DNA of 46,584 nucleotides, from assembly GCA_002796835.1 (NCBI GenBank), contig LUGL01000051.1, positions 2,884 to 49,467 on the forward strand. The letters are read 5' to 3'. The notes below the pieces were generated by a model. The model was given only the letters and a program-made list of their open reading frames with translations. It was not told where the DNA came from and did not search any database. This stretch comes from Elainella saxicola E1. GTDB lineage: Bacteria; Cyanobacteriota; Cyanobacteriia; Elainellales; Elainellaceae. Numbering within the stretch: the stretch's first letter is position 1; each line of letters starts with the position of its first letter. The translations under genes and the position numbers were made by a program. Positions 17,429 to 26,382 of the stretch are shown here, in pieces.

Positions 17429-17457
17429 AAAAGAGGAGGCATAACGCACTCCTCCTC
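17429..17457 (-). terminator. Hairpin with T run upstream of the LysR gene
   Basis: On the minus strand GAGGAGG (17457-17451) pairs with CCTCCTC (17439-17433), followed by TTTT (17432-17429). It sits 22 nt upstream of the LysR start codon. It may terminate transcription from the small ORF upstream (17521-17832) or act as an attenuator in the LysR leader. Confidence 0.45.
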
Positions 17458-17520
17458 ACTTAAACGTAGCTTATTCACTAATTAGCCAAGTTCTCACGTC
17501 GAACAGTCGCTACCCTTTTC

Positions 17521-17832
17521 CTATGCAGGATGGTCGAAGTTGATAGAGAGTTGAGTCTCTAGATTCGGTAGGTCAACGGAACGATCGACCAGACAATGAT
17601 CGATAGATGACGCAGATTCAGGAGAATGTTGAAAATCTTGATCATGACTCGATCGACAAACCAACCAAACGCCGGTTTGTGGATCGCGGACAGCGGTAAA
17701 CGGATTCGGCTTGAGCGTTTTTTTAGCAGAACCAATCATATCTTTAGGGGAAAACACGACAAATCTGTTCTCGATTTTTGCAGGTCGGTCAAATCCTGAA
17801 AATATGCTGGTTGCAAAGTTTATCAGAATCAC
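17521..17832 (-). CDS. Small hypothetical protein, up to 103 aa
   Basis: Open frame from GTG 17832, or from ATG 17739 giving 72 aa, to the stop at 17521. The shorter form starts MIGSAKKTLKPNPFTAVRDP and has a plausible soluble composition. I do not recognise a family and see no strong ribosome-binding site for either start. It lies in a gap of more than 500 nt between the LysR gene and a methyltransferase, so a short real gene is possible but unproven. Confidence 0.35.
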   Translation of the reverse strand: MILINFATSIFSGFDRPAKIENRFVVFSPKDMIGSAKKTLKPNPFTAVRDPQTGVWLVCRSSHDQDFQHSPESASSIDHCLVDRSVDLPNLETQLSINFDHPA

Positions 17833-18003
17833 ATGATCGAGGTTTGCTCAAGCCTGATAAACCGCCCTTTCTGACCTTCCTACGGCCTATTTTCTCTGCC
17901 AAAACAGAACTAATATTTTTAAAATATCAATCTCCCCTGAAAAATATATTGGACATACATAATCCGCTTCGATAGTTTGGAATTATCGAGAAAATGTTTT
18001 GTC

Positions 18004-18780
18004 ATGAATGTGACTGTGAAGCCTACTCAATCTTGGAATGCGAGGCTCTACGAGCAAAACCATGCTTTCGTCTGGCAGTATGGTGAGAATTTGCTAAATT
18101 TGCTGGATGCTCAACCCGGAGAAGCGATTCTTGATTTGGGTTGCGGTACGGGTCAGCTAACTCACCAAATTGCAGCAACAGGAGCAACGGTGATTGGCAT
18201 CGATCGTTCAGCTGAAATGATTCAGCAAGCCACCACAAATTATCCTGAGATCACTTTTCAGGTGGCGGATGCGCGAGATTTTCAGGTCGATCGACTCCTG
18301 GATGCGGTGTTCTCAAATGCAGTCCTGCACTGGATTCCAGAAGCAGATGCTGTAATTCGATCGATCCATGCGTCGTTAAAGCCAAGCGGCAGATTCGTCG
18401 CGGAATTGGGCGGCAAGGACAATGTTCAGAAAATTGTGGCAGCCCTGCAACAGGCCTTTGCTGAGCAAGGTTTAACCCCTCCTTCCCTTCCCTGGTACTT
18501 CCCCAGCATCAGCGACTACGCGACGCGACTGGAACAGCAAGGATTTGAAGTGCAATATGCCGTTTTGTTCGATCGCCCTACCGAACTTACTGCCGGGGAA
18601 GCAGGTTTAGCCAACTGGCTGGAAATGTTTGCAGGCACGATGCTACGAGCACTTTTACCTAACCAAAAGCAGCAGGTGGTTCGATCGATCGAAACGCAGC
18701 TCCGAGATTCTCTTTATCAAAATGGTCATTGGATCGCGGATTACCGCCGTCTGCGCATCCAGGCTTGTAAGCGGGATTAA
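18004..18780 (+). CDS. Class I SAM-dependent methyltransferase (trans-aconitate methyltransferase-like)
   Basis: 258 aa from ATG 18004. The Rossmann SAM site AILDLGCGTGQLTHQIAA is near residues 41-58, followed by VIGIDRSAEMIQQA, a VADARDF acidic loop and DAVFSNAVLHWIPEADAVI. The last is the motif order of small-molecule methyltransferases related to trans-aconitate 2-methyltransferase. Substrate is unknown. The frame opens 27 nt earlier at ATG 17977, but the extra residues (MELSRKCFV) do not look conserved. It stands alone between the LysR region and leuC. Confidence 0.85.
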   Translation: MNVTVKPTQSWNARLYEQNHAFVWQYGENLLNLLDAQPGEAILDLGCGTGQLTHQIAATGATVIGIDRSAEMIQQATTNYPEITFQVADARDFQVDRLLDAVFSNAVLHWIPEADAVIRSIHASLKPSGRFVAELGGKDNVQKIVAALQQAFAEQGLTPPSLPWYFPSISDYATRLEQQGFEVQYAVLFDRPTELTAGEAGLANWLEMFAGTMLRALLPNQKQQVVRSIETQLRDSLYQNGHWIADYRRLRIQACKRD

Positions 18781-18801
18781 AAATTGGGTTCGCGAGCGAG
18801 A

Positions 18802-18831
18802 CGTTTGGGCGATGCCCATGCTTCGCAAACG
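18802..18831. repeat. Short palindromic element after the methyltransferase gene
   Basis: Outer arms CGTTTG (18802-18807) and CAAACG (18826-18831) enclose GGGC-GAT-GCCC. The look is that of the short GC-rich dispersed palindromes common between cyanobacterial genes. There is no T run, so it is not an obvious terminator. Whether it is repeated elsewhere cannot be seen from this window. Confidence 0.4.
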
Positions 18832-18974
18832 CACTTGATCGCCCTGTGGTCAAAACTCGATCGCCTGATCTGTCAGGGAAGTAATTCTTTTCGCTAAGAT
18901 CAGAGGCTGGATTTTCATCCCTCGTTCCCTGATTTCAACTCAACACCTTCAAATTCAAATCGCACAGAATCGCT

Positions 18975-20378
18975 ATGAGTAAAGGCACCTTATTTGACAA
19001 AGTTTGGGATCTGCACACCGTCGGAACGCTTCCTTCAGGACAAACTCAACTCTTTATTGGACTGCATCTCATCCATGAAGTGACGAGTCCTCAAGCCTTT
19101 GCGATGCTGCGCGATCGGGGGCTGAAGGTGATGTTTCCAGAACGCACGGTTGCGACCGTAGACCATATTATTCCAACCGAAAATCAGGCGCGTCCCTTTG
19201 TGGATGATTTGGCCGAAGAAATGATGCAGGCGCTGGAGCAGAACACCCAGACCAACGGCATCACCTTCTACAACATTGGCTCAGGCAACCAGGGAATTGT
19301 GCATGTGATTGCCCCAGAGCAGGGATTGACCCAGCCCGGAATGACGATCGCCTGCGGAGATAGCCACACTTCAACGCATGGGGCATTTGGGGCGATCGCT
19401 TTTGGCATTGGTACCAGTCAAGTACGCGATGTCCTGGCTTCTCAAACATTGGCTTTGTCGAAGCTGAAGGTCCGCAAGGTGGAAGTGAACGGCAAGTTGG
19501 TTCCGGGCGTCTACGCCAAAGATGTAATTCTGCATATCATCCGCAAGCTGGGCGTGACGGGTGGCGTGGGCTATGCCTATGAGTTTGCAGGCACCACGTT
19601 TGAGCAGATGAGCATGGAAGAACGGATGACGGTTTGCAATATGGCGATCGAAGGCGGCGCACGTTGTGGCTATGTCAATCCGGATCAGGTGACGTTTGAC
19701 TACTTAAAAGGCCGAGATGCTGCGCCCAAAGGAGCCGAATGGGATAAGGCCGTGACCTGGTGGCAGAGTATTCGCAGCAATGCTGATGCAGAATATGACG
19801 ATGTTGTGATCTTTGATGCGGCTGAGATTGCGCCCACCATTACCTGGGGCATTACGCCTGGACAGGGGATTGCGGTGAACGAATCGATTCCTACACCTGA
19901 AGCGTTAAGTGAGAACGATCGCGAACTAGCCGCAGAAGCCTATCAATATATGGATCTGGCTCCGGGAACACCGATTCAGGGCACCAAAATTGATGTCTGC
20001 TTTATTGGTAGCTGCACGAACGGTCGGATGAGCGATCTGCGAGAAGCCGCGAAGGTTGCCAAAGGTCGGCATGTGGCTGAGGGCATCAAAGCCTTTGTGG
20101 TGCCTGGATCAGAACGCGTGAAACAGGAAGCGGAAGCTGAAGGACTCGACAAAATCTTTGAAGCGGCTGGGTTTGAGTGGCGCGAAGCAGGCTGTTCCAT
20201 GTGTCTGGCAATGAATCCAGACAAATTGCAGGGACGGCAAATCAGCGCTTCCTCCTCGAATCGCAACTTTAAAGGTCGCCAGGGTTCTGCATCGGGACGG
20301 ACCTTGCTGATGAGTCCAGCCATGGTGGCGGCAGCAGCAATCACCGGAACGGTCACGGATGTTCGGACGCTGCTTTAG
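18975..20378 (+). CDS. leuC: 3-isopropylmalate dehydratase, large subunit
   Basis: Second step of leucine synthesis, isomerising 2- to 3-isopropylmalate with LeuD. 467 aa, the family's usual length, starting [16 protein letters not shown]. The 4Fe-4S ligands are all present: C347 in [10 protein letters not shown], and C407 and C410 in [13 protein letters not shown]. Substrate-binding stretches include [20 protein letters not shown] and [12 protein letters not shown]. The matching small subunit lies 644 nt downstream, with an exonuclease-like gene in between on the same strand, only 14 nt after the leuC stop. The three are probably one transcript. Confidence 0.97.
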   Translation: MSKGTLFDKVWDLHTVGTLPSGQTQLFIGLHLIHEVTSPQAFAMLRDRGLKVMFPERTVATVDHIIPTENQARPFVDDLAEEMMQALEQNTQTNGITFYNIGSGNQGIVHVIAPEQGLTQPGMTIACGDSHTSTHGAFGAIAFGIGTSQVRDVLASQTLALSKLKVRKVEVNGKLVPGVYAKDVILHIIRKLGVTGGVGYAYEFAGTTFEQMSMEERMTVCNMAIEGGARCGYVNPDQVTFDYLKGRDAAPKGAEWDKAVTWWQSIRSNADAEYDDVVIFDAAEIAPTITWGITPGQGIAVNESIPTPEALSENDRELAAEAYQYMDLAPGTPIQGTKIDVCFIGSCTNGRMSDLREAAKVAKGRHVAEGIKAFVVPGSERVKQEAEAEGLDKIFEAAGFEWREAGCSMCLAMNPDKLQGRQISASSSNRNFKGRQGSASGRTLLMSPAMVAAAAITGTVTDVRTLL

Positions 20379-20392
20379 GGTTGGAATGAGCG

Positions 20393-20959
20393 ATGCCCCA
20401 GGAAATTTTTGTCAGCACTGACATTGAAGCCGATGGTCCGATTCCCGGTCCCTACTCAATGCTGAGTTTTGGATCAGCAGCCTACTGGCCGGATAAAACG
20501 CTGGTCAGCACTTTTTCAGCGAATCTGGAAACCCTGCCTGGGGCAACTGCTCATCCAGACACGATGGCCTGGTGGCAAACTCAACCGGAAGCCTGGGCGG
20601 CTTGTCGCACGGATCTGCAATCTCCAGAAGTGGCGATGCAGCAATATTTAGCCTGGGTCAAATCGCTTTCCGGCAAGCCTGTGTTTGTCGCCTATCCTGC
20701 CACCTTTGACTTTATGTTTGTGCATTGGTATTTGATGCGGTTCACGGGGGAAAGTCCGTTTTCCCATTCGGCGATCGACATCAAAACCTACGCAATGGCC
20801 ATGCTAAAGACGCCTTATCGCAGCAGCACGAAGCGCAACATGCCGCCCCATTGGTTTGATCCCGATCTGCCCCATACACACGTGGCTCTGGATGATGCGA
20901 AGGAGCATGGCATCTTGTTTTGCAACATGCTGGCAGAAAATTTAGGCCAGACTACCTAG
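20393..20959 (+). CDS. DEDD-superfamily 3'-5' exonuclease-like protein
   Basis: 188 aa. The RNase H-like exonuclease fold is shown by [20 protein letters not shown] (first acidic pair D10 and E12), [15 protein letters not shown] (second Asp, about 104) and [11 protein letters not shown] (the His and last Asp of a DEDDh site). All four acidic positions and the His appear intact, so it should be an active exonuclease; whether on RNA or DNA is unknown. The start is ATG 20393, 14 nt after leuC. It has no known link to leucine synthesis, and its place between leuC and leuD may be only co-transcription. Confidence 0.75.
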   Translation: MPQEIFVSTDIEADGPIPGPYSMLSFGSAAYWPDKTLVSTFSANLETLPGATAHPDTMAWWQTQPEAWAACRTDLQSPEVAMQQYLAWVKSLSGKPVFVAYPATFDFMFVHWYLMRFTGESPFSHSAIDIKTYAMAMLKTPYRSSTKRNMPPHWFDPDLPHTHVALDDAKEHGILFCNMLAENLGQTT

Positions 20960-21022
20960 GGCGGAACTTGGCAGCAATTAATTTTTGGATTTTTTGTATT
21001 CAGCATTTGAGAGGAATGGAAG

Positions 21023-21622
21023 ATGAGTCAAGTGAAAACAGTGGTTGGACGTGGTGTACCTCTGGTCGGAAACGATATTGATACCGATCGGATTATCCCG
21101 GCTCGCTTTTTGCGCTGTGTTACGTTCGATGGGTTGGGCGCGCAGGTATTTGCGGACGATCGTACCCAAATGCAAGGTCAGCATCCGTTCGATCAACCTC
21201 AGTATCAGGGCGCGACTTTGCTGGTGGTCAACCGTAACTTTGGCTGTGGTTCTTCGCGGGAACATGCACCTCAGGCGATCGCCAAATGGGGCATTCAGGC
21301 GTTGGTGGGCGAAAGTTTTGCTGAGATTTTCTTTGGTAACTGTGTGGCGATGGGTGTGCCTTGCGTCACGGCTGCGCCTGCGGATGTGCAAGTTCTGCAA
21401 GAATGGTTGGCGGCAAATCCCCAATCCACCGCCACGCTGGATCTGGAACAAAAGCAGGTGCAATTTGGCGAGTCGAGCATTCCGATCAGCATGGGAGAAG
21501 GCGCACGCAACATGTTCTTGAGCGGCACCTGGGATGCTTGTGGTCAGTTGGTGGCTCAAGCTGAACAAATTCAACAAACAGCGGGTCGTCTCCCCTATCT
21601 CAGCTGGAGTCGGGCCAGTTAA
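21023..21622 (+). CDS. leuD: 3-isopropylmalate dehydratase, small subunit
   Basis: 199 aa swivelling-domain partner of LeuC. It shows [20 protein letters not shown] near the N-terminus, the substrate loop [15 protein letters not shown] at about 72-86, and [18 protein letters not shown]. These are all the family's signature positions. GAGG lies about 10 nt before the ATG. Unlike many bacterial leuCD pairs, the two genes are not adjacent here. A good terminator candidate follows at 21731. Confidence 0.96.
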   Translation: MSQVKTVVGRGVPLVGNDIDTDRIIPARFLRCVTFDGLGAQVFADDRTQMQGQHPFDQPQYQGATLLVVNRNFGCGSSREHAPQAIAKWGIQALVGESFAEIFFGNCVAMGVPCVTAAPADVQVLQEWLAANPQSTATLDLEQKQVQFGESSIPISMGEGARNMFLSGTWDACGQLVAQAEQIQQTAGRLPYLSWSRAS

Positions 21623-21935
21623 ACTGGGCAAACTTAGGATTTGAAACCGAGGCGAAATTCAGGGCATACTGGAGATCGGTTTTAGTGTATGACTGCCGAC
21701 TCAAGTGTACTGATATGGGACAGTGTATATGGGACAGCAGAAATTTACGCTGTCTCCTATTTTTGACAGCTTAGATTCGGTGGAGAGTCACCAGATATAA
21801 AAATATAGCGTGCGTTTAAACAGCCCTTCGGCCACAAATGCTAACCTATATCGATAAACTTGAAACCTGACTCGATTCAGGTCCGGCCTCTGCTTCGATC
21901 GAACTACCTCCCGTCACGGATTCTAGGGCTAAACC
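21623..21935. other. Intergenic region after leuD
   Basis: 313 nt. It contains a direct repeat TATGGGACAG (near 21714 and 21728), the leuD terminator, and a further upstream region for the bifunctional-nuclease gene. I find no ORF or known RNA. Another inverted pair, GACTCGATTCAGGTC near 21871, is weak. Confidence 0.4.
21731..21764 (+). terminator. Rho-independent terminator of leuD
   Basis: Stem GGGACAGC (21731-21738) pairs with GCTGTCTC (21749-21756; one G-U pair, the outermost pair approximate), loop AGAAATTTAC, followed by CTATTTTT. It lies about 110 nt after the leuD stop. Confidence 0.6.
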
Positions 21936-22442
21936 ATGATTGAGATGAAAGTCGCTGGAATTGCCTTGGATGCGGTATCCCGTCATCCGATCGTGCTGCT
22001 GCGAGATGCCTCAGAGCGTCGCCAGCTCCCCATTTTTATTGGCCAAGACCAAGCACGAGCAATCATCAGCGCATTAGAAAATCAAGTTCCCCCCCGTCCG
22101 CTTACCCATGATTTGATGGCCAATCTCCTCGAAGAGTGGGACATGGTGCTAGAGCGGATCGTGATTCACTCTTTGCAAGACAACACCTTCTACGCAGTTC
22201 TCATGGTTCGGCAAGGTGAAGTTCGCAAAGAAATTGATTCACGGCCTAGTGATGCGATCGCGATCGCCCTGCGCACTAAAAGCCCGATTTGGGTGATGGA
22301 AGAAGTGGTGGCAGATGCGTCGATGCCGGTCGATCGGGATGCGGATGAGGCTGAACGCCAAGCATTTCGCGATTTTCTCGCCACTTTGCGACCGGAAGAC
22401 TTTAAACAAGGGGGCCGCTTCAGCAAGCGGGACGAAAGTTAG
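21936..22442 (+). CDS. Bifunctional nuclease (BFN/DUF151) domain protein
   Basis: 168 aa. The DUF151 fold covers most of it: MKVAGIALDAVSRHPIVLLR, RRQLPIFIGQDQARAI, TFYAVLMVR, and the signature RPSDAIAIALRTKSPIWV. A short acidic/basic tail follows. The family is present in nearly all cyanobacteria and plants. Plant members were named from combined DNase/RNase activity; the bacterial role is poorly known. Start ATG 21936. The next gene starts 7 nt after its stop, so the two are probably co-transcribed. Confidence 0.85.
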   Translation: MIEMKVAGIALDAVSRHPIVLLRDASERRQLPIFIGQDQARAIISALENQVPPRPLTHDLMANLLEEWDMVLERIVIHSLQDNTFYAVLMVRQGEVRKEIDSRPSDAIAIALRTKSPIWVMEEVVADASMPVDRDADEAERQAFRDFLATLRPEDFKQGGRFSKRDES

Positions 22443-22448
22443 GCCGCA

Positions 22449-23576
22449 ATGCATTTTCGCCGTTTTGGCCGCACGAACTTAAAGCTCTCGCGATTTTCGC
22501 TGGGCACGATGCGCTATTTAGCCTCCGAAGCAACCGCGATCGAAATTGTGCATCGGGCGATCAAATTAGGTATCAATCATCTAGAGACGGCACGCGGCTA
22601 TGGCAACAGTGAGCTGTATTTGGGTACGGCTCTGCGGTCTGGGATTGATCGATCGCAAATATATCTGACGACAAAAATTCCGCCGACTAGAGATACTGCC
22701 GACATGGATCGATCGATCGATCAGTCTCTGGAGCGGCTGGGCGTTGATTATCTGGACTGTCTGTCGATTCACGGCCTCAACACCTGGGAGCATTTAGCCT
22801 ACATTGAAGATCCAAACGGCTGTATGGTTACGGTGCGGCAGGCAGTGGCAGATGGGCGAGTGCGGCATGTTGGATTTTCGACTCATGCACCCCTGGACAT
22901 TATCCTGCGGGCGATCGCCACCGATCAGTTCGAGTTCATTAATTTGCACTACTACTATTTCAATCAGCGCAATGCTGCTGCCGTGGAGTTAGCCCATCGC
23001 AAAGACATGGGCGTGTTTATTATTTCTCCAGCAGATAAAGGGGGAATGCTCTACACGCCTTCTGCAACCTTAACTCAGCTCTGCCAGCCCTTCACGCCGC
23101 TAGAACTCACCTATCGATTTTTGCTCAGCGATCCTCGTATCACCAGTCTGAGTGTGGGTCCGGCTAATTCGAGCGAATTGGACTGGCCGCTTTCCTTCGC
23201 CGATCGCGATCAGCCCCTGACTTTAGAAGAACAGCAAGCCCTTAAAAACCTGGAAAATCATGCGACTGCTACCCTTCAGAGCGATCGCTGTAGCCAATGC
23301 CATGCCTGCCTCCCCTGTTCTGAAGCCATCAATATTCCTGAAGTGTTGCGGTTGCGGAATTTGGCCGTTGCCTATGGCATGACAGAGTTTGGCCAATATC
23401 GCTACCGCATGTTTGAGAATGCAGGTCACTGGTTTCCGGGCCGTAAGGCGAATCACTGTACCGACTGTGGTGACTGTTTACCACGCTGTCCTGAGCAATT
23501 AAACATTCCGGAGCTGCTGCGCAACACGCATGATCGGCTCAATGGAGCTGCCCGACGACGGCTTTGGGAATCGTGA
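22449..23576 (+). CDS. Aldo/keto reductase fused to a double Fe-S (ferredoxin-like) domain
   Basis: 375 aa. The N-terminal TIM-barrel reductase (about 1-265) begins MHFRRFGRTNLKLSRFSLGT. The catalytic tetrad can be placed: Tyr51, Lys76 and His108 are present, but the usual Asp is Glu46 (HLETARGYG). The C-terminal 110 residues carry two cysteine clusters, CSQCHACLPC and CTDCGDCLPRCP, each followed by an INIPE/LNIPE motif, so two 4Fe-4S clusters are likely. This reductase-ferredoxin arrangement is a known cyanobacterial and archaeal type of unclear substrate. It follows the BFN gene by 7 nt. Confidence 0.88.
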   Translation: MHFRRFGRTNLKLSRFSLGTMRYLASEATAIEIVHRAIKLGINHLETARGYGNSELYLGTALRSGIDRSQIYLTTKIPPTRDTADMDRSIDQSLERLGVDYLDCLSIHGLNTWEHLAYIEDPNGCMVTVRQAVADGRVRHVGFSTHAPLDIILRAIATDQFEFINLHYYYFNQRNAAAVELAHRKDMGVFIISPADKGGMLYTPSATLTQLCQPFTPLELTYRFLLSDPRITSLSVGPANSSELDWPLSFADRDQPLTLEEQQALKNLENHATATLQSDRCSQCHACLPCSEAINIPEVLRLRNLAVAYGMTEFGQYRYRMFENAGHWFPGRKANHCTDCGDCLPRCPEQLNIPELLRNTHDRLNGAARRRLWES

Positions 23577-23633
23577 TGGGTCAAGCGAAAATACTGGATA
23601 ATGGGCAACATCCTTATTTTGTGAGTGTTCGCC

Positions 23634-24233
23634 ATGAAGGTCATTATTGTCGGGGGAACAGGGACGATCGGTCGAGCGGTGGTGCAAAACCTTTCGCCTC
23701 GGCATGATGTGGTAGTGGTTGGCCATTCTTCAGGCGATTTTCAAGTAGACATCACGGCTACTGAGTCAATTCGCCAGTTGTTTGAACAGGTAGGTCCCTT
23801 TGATGCGCTAGTCTCTGCTACAGGCAAAGTTCACTTCGGAGCCTTTGAAGAGATGAATGCCACCCACTATGACGTGGGGCTGCGCAGCAAATTGATGGGG
23901 CAAATTAATCTGGTGTTGATTGGACGGGATTACATTAACGATCGCGGTTCCTTTACCCTGACCAGCGGTATTCTCAGCCACGATCCGATTCGCTTTGGCT
24001 CCAGTGCCAGTATGGTGAATGCGGCGATCGATGGCTTTGTGATTGGGGCGGCGATCGAAATGCCGCGAGGCATCCGGCTGAATGTAGTGAGTCCCGGCAT
24101 TGTGGAAGAGTCTGTTCCGGCGATCGGACAGTTTTTCCTGGGGCATGAGCCCGTGCCCGTGAGCCGTGTGGCACTGGCCTATAGCAAGAGTGTGGAAGGA
24201 TTGCGGACGGGGCAGATTTTCCGCGTGGAATAG
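23634..24233 (+). CDS. Short-chain dehydrogenase/reductase-like protein without the YxxxK site
   Basis: 199 aa from ATG 23634; GTG 23625 is a less likely start. The nucleotide-binding motif VGGTGTIGRAVV is at about 6-17 and a Rossmann fold follows. Where classical SDRs have Y-x-x-x-K, this protein reads SSASMVNAAIDGFVIGAA: Ser replaces Tyr and Met replaces Lys. The next segment, PRGIRLNVVSPGIV, is normal SDR. A group of SDR-like proteins with this change exists, so it is probably a family trait rather than a mutation, and the chemistry is uncertain. It follows the aldo/keto reductase by 57 nt. Confidence 0.82.
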   Translation: MKVIIVGGTGTIGRAVVQNLSPRHDVVVVGHSSGDFQVDITATESIRQLFEQVGPFDALVSATGKVHFGAFEEMNATHYDVGLRSKLMGQINLVLIGRDYINDRGSFTLTSGILSHDPIRFGSSASMVNAAIDGFVIGAAIEMPRGIRLNVVSPGIVEESVPAIGQFFLGHEPVPVSRVALAYSKSVEGLRTGQIFRVE

Positions 24234-24358
24234 GATAGGCGCATCAGGAACTATTTGCACCAGAAAATTGAGTGAATTGCTAGTCAGGAACTCCGCTGTC
24301 GATTCAAGATCTGGTAGGGTTTTAGGACATTGTTGTTCTTTCTCCACAATTTTTTAGG

Positions 24359-25297
24359 ATGAGCGTAGCGTCATTAAAAGGTCGAGACCTGCTCAGCATG
24401 GCCGATTTGAGTGCTGAAGAATTGCAGGAACTGTTAGCGCTGGCGGCAGAACTGAAGGCTGGCAAACTTCCACTTCGCTGCCAGGATAAGGTGCTGGGTC
24501 TGTTGTTCAGCAAAGCTTCAACTCGAACGCGAGTTAGCTTCTCGGTTGCCATGTTTCAACTGGGTGGTCAGGTGCTCGATTTGAATGCCAGCGTGACGCA
24601 AGTGGGGCGCGGAGAACCCACGGTCGATACGGCACGAGTGCTCGATCGCTATCTGGATGTGTTAGCCATTCGCACCTTCGAACAGCAGGAATTAGAAACC
24701 TTCGCTCATTACGCCCAAATTCCCGTTATTAATGCCCTGACTGATCTGGAACATCCCTGTCAGGTGCTTGCCGATCTGCAAACGATTCAGGAAGAGTTTG
24801 GCCAGCTCTCAGGTCTAACCCTGACCTATGTGGGAGATGGCAACAATATGGCGAATTCGCTGCTGCTGGGCTGTGCTTTAAGCGGTATGAATGTCCGAAT
24901 TGCGGCCCCAGTCAATTTTGAACCCGACCCGGCGATCGTTCAACAGGCGAAAACGATTGCGGGCGATCGGTCAGAAGTACTCGTTACGCAAGATCCCGAA
25001 TTAGCTGCGAAAGGTGCACAAGTGCTATACACCGATGTATGGGCCAGTATGGGACAGGAGAACGAGGCCGAAAGTCGCATGCCGATCTTCCAGCCATATC
25101 AGGTTAACGATCAATTGTTGAGCTTGGCCGATCCCAAGGCGATCGTGCTGCATTGTTTGCCTGCCCATCGTGGTGAAGAAATTACCGATGCTGTTCTGGA
25201 AGGGCCACAGTCGCGAGTTTGGGATGAAGCGGAAAATCGCCTCCATGCTCAGAAGGCTTTGCTCGCTTCGATTTTAGGGGCAACACCGCTCAGTTGA
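24359..25297 (+). CDS. argF: Ornithine carbamoyltransferase
   Basis: Makes citrulline from ornithine and carbamoyl phosphate in arginine synthesis. 312 aa, normal length. The carbamoyl phosphate site STRTR is at 54-58 and HPCQ at 132-135. The ornithine-side HCLPAHRGEE is near 265, and the SMG-type loop is present as VWASMGQE. The start ATG 24359 lies 125 nt after the SDR gene, with no strong ribosome-binding site. A hairpin at 25337-25364 lies between its end and the convergent aquaporin gene. Confidence 0.96.
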   Translation: MSVASLKGRDLLSMADLSAEELQELLALAAELKAGKLPLRCQDKVLGLLFSKASTRTRVSFSVAMFQLGGQVLDLNASVTQVGRGEPTVDTARVLDRYLDVLAIRTFEQQELETFAHYAQIPVINALTDLEHPCQVLADLQTIQEEFGQLSGLTLTYVGDGNNMANSLLLGCALSGMNVRIAAPVNFEPDPAIVQQAKTIAGDRSEVLVTQDPELAAKGAQVLYTDVWASMGQENEAESRMPIFQPYQVNDQLLSLADPKAIVLHCLPAHRGEEITDAVLEGPQSRVWDEAENRLHAQKALLASILGATPLS

Positions 25298-25329
25298 GGG
25301 CGTCCGTCTCCAAGTGACGATAGCGACAT

Positions 25330-25364
25330 AAAAATAAAGGCTGCACCATCAGGAGGCCAGCCTT
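25330..25364 (-). terminator. Terminator between argF and aqpZ, best on the minus strand
   Basis: AAGGCTG (25337-25343) pairs with CAGCCTT (25358-25364). On the minus strand the stem is followed by TATTTTTATG, so it suits the end of aqpZ. The + side has no T run, so it is weak for argF. Confidence 0.6.
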
Positions 25365-25421
25365 AATGTTGATTACTGAAGTGGAATTGTTGAGAGGTCA
25401 AACCAGAGGTCAAACCAAGAT

Positions 25422-26189
25422 TTATCTTTTTGCGGTTACTTCTGAGCGCAGCTGCTCAGGAACTTCAACTGGATCCGGATCAATCACATAGGTGTATAGC
25501 CAACCTGCCAAAATAGCTCCCAAAATTGGAGCAACCCAGAATAACCAAACTTGACTAAACAATTCGGGGCCTGCAAATAAGGCAACTCCGGTACTGCGAG
25601 CTGGATTTACCGAAGTATTGGTGATCGGGATACTAATCAGGTGAATCAGCGTCAGAGCAAGACCAATTGGAATGGGCGCAAATCCTCCTGGGATGCCGTT
25701 ATCTGTAGCACCCAAAATCACGATTAAGAAGAAGAAAGTCATGACCACTTCAGTCACTAAACAGGCCAAGAGGCTATATCCGCCCGGTGAATGTGGTCCA
25801 AACCCATTAGTTGCAAGCGGATTCGTTCCGCTTAGCACAAAGTCAGGGCGACCACTGGCAACTAGATATAGTAAACCTGCGGCTGCAACTGCGCCTAGCA
25901 CTTGAGCGACGATGTAGGGTAAGAGTCCAGAACTGGGAAAGACTCTTCCGGCCCAGAGACCAAGCGTCACAGCAGGATTAAAATGCCCACCTGAAATTCG
26001 ACCTACGGCAAATGCCATCGTCAGCACACTTAATCCAAACGCAATAGCAACCCCCAAGAGGCCGATCCCTAAAGGGTTGCCAGCGTCGCCATAGGGAATA
26101 TTGGCAGCAAAGACCGCACTCCCACAGCCCGCTAAAACTAGCCAGAATGTTCCAATGAATTCAGCCAAAACTCTTTTTGTAAGCGGCAT
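25422..26189 (-). CDS. aqpZ: Aquaporin Z-type water channel
   Basis: 255 aa, six hydrophobic spans. It begins [21 protein letters not shown], and both half-helix NPA motifs are present ([12 protein letters not shown] and [11 protein letters not shown]). The selectivity region [16 protein letters not shown] is like AqpZ rather than glycerol facilitators. It acts in the cytoplasmic membrane in osmotic adaptation. GGAGT lies about 10 nt before the ATG. It is a single gene, converging with argF. Confidence 0.94.
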   Translation of the reverse strand: MPLTKRVLAEFIGTFWLVLAGCGSAVFAANIPYGDAGNPLGIGLLGVAIAFGLSVLTMAFAVGRISGGHFNPAVTLGLWAGRVFPSSGLLPYIVAQVLGAVAAAGLLYLVASGRPDFVLSGTNPLATNGFGPHSPGGYSLLACLVTEVVMTFFFLIVILGATDNGIPGGFAPIPIGLALTLIHLISIPITNTSVNPARSTGVALFAGPELFSQVWLFWVAPILGAILAGWLYTYVIDPDPVEVPEQLRSEVTAKR

Positions 26190-26353
26190 TGATGCTTAAC
26201 TCCTTCATCAACTTTTCTTCGCACTGAAATTTGTAATGTAATCGTAGTCCAGTACATAAAAAAGAGATGGTGAGGAGTTAGCAATTCAATCAAGGAGGAT
26301 ACTTTTTACACTTTCTATACTTTTTAGAACGGCATAGTTTGAAGCAATCGTCT

Positions 26354-26373
26354 CCACTCACAAAACAGAGTGG
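26354..26373. terminator. Hairpin after the GH57 gene
   Basis: CCACTC (26354-26359) pairs with GAGTGG (26368-26373) around an A-rich loop, 10 nt beyond the stop of the GH57 gene. No T run follows on the minus strand, so termination is uncertain. Confidence 0.35.
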
Positions 26374-26382
26374 CTCGAATTC

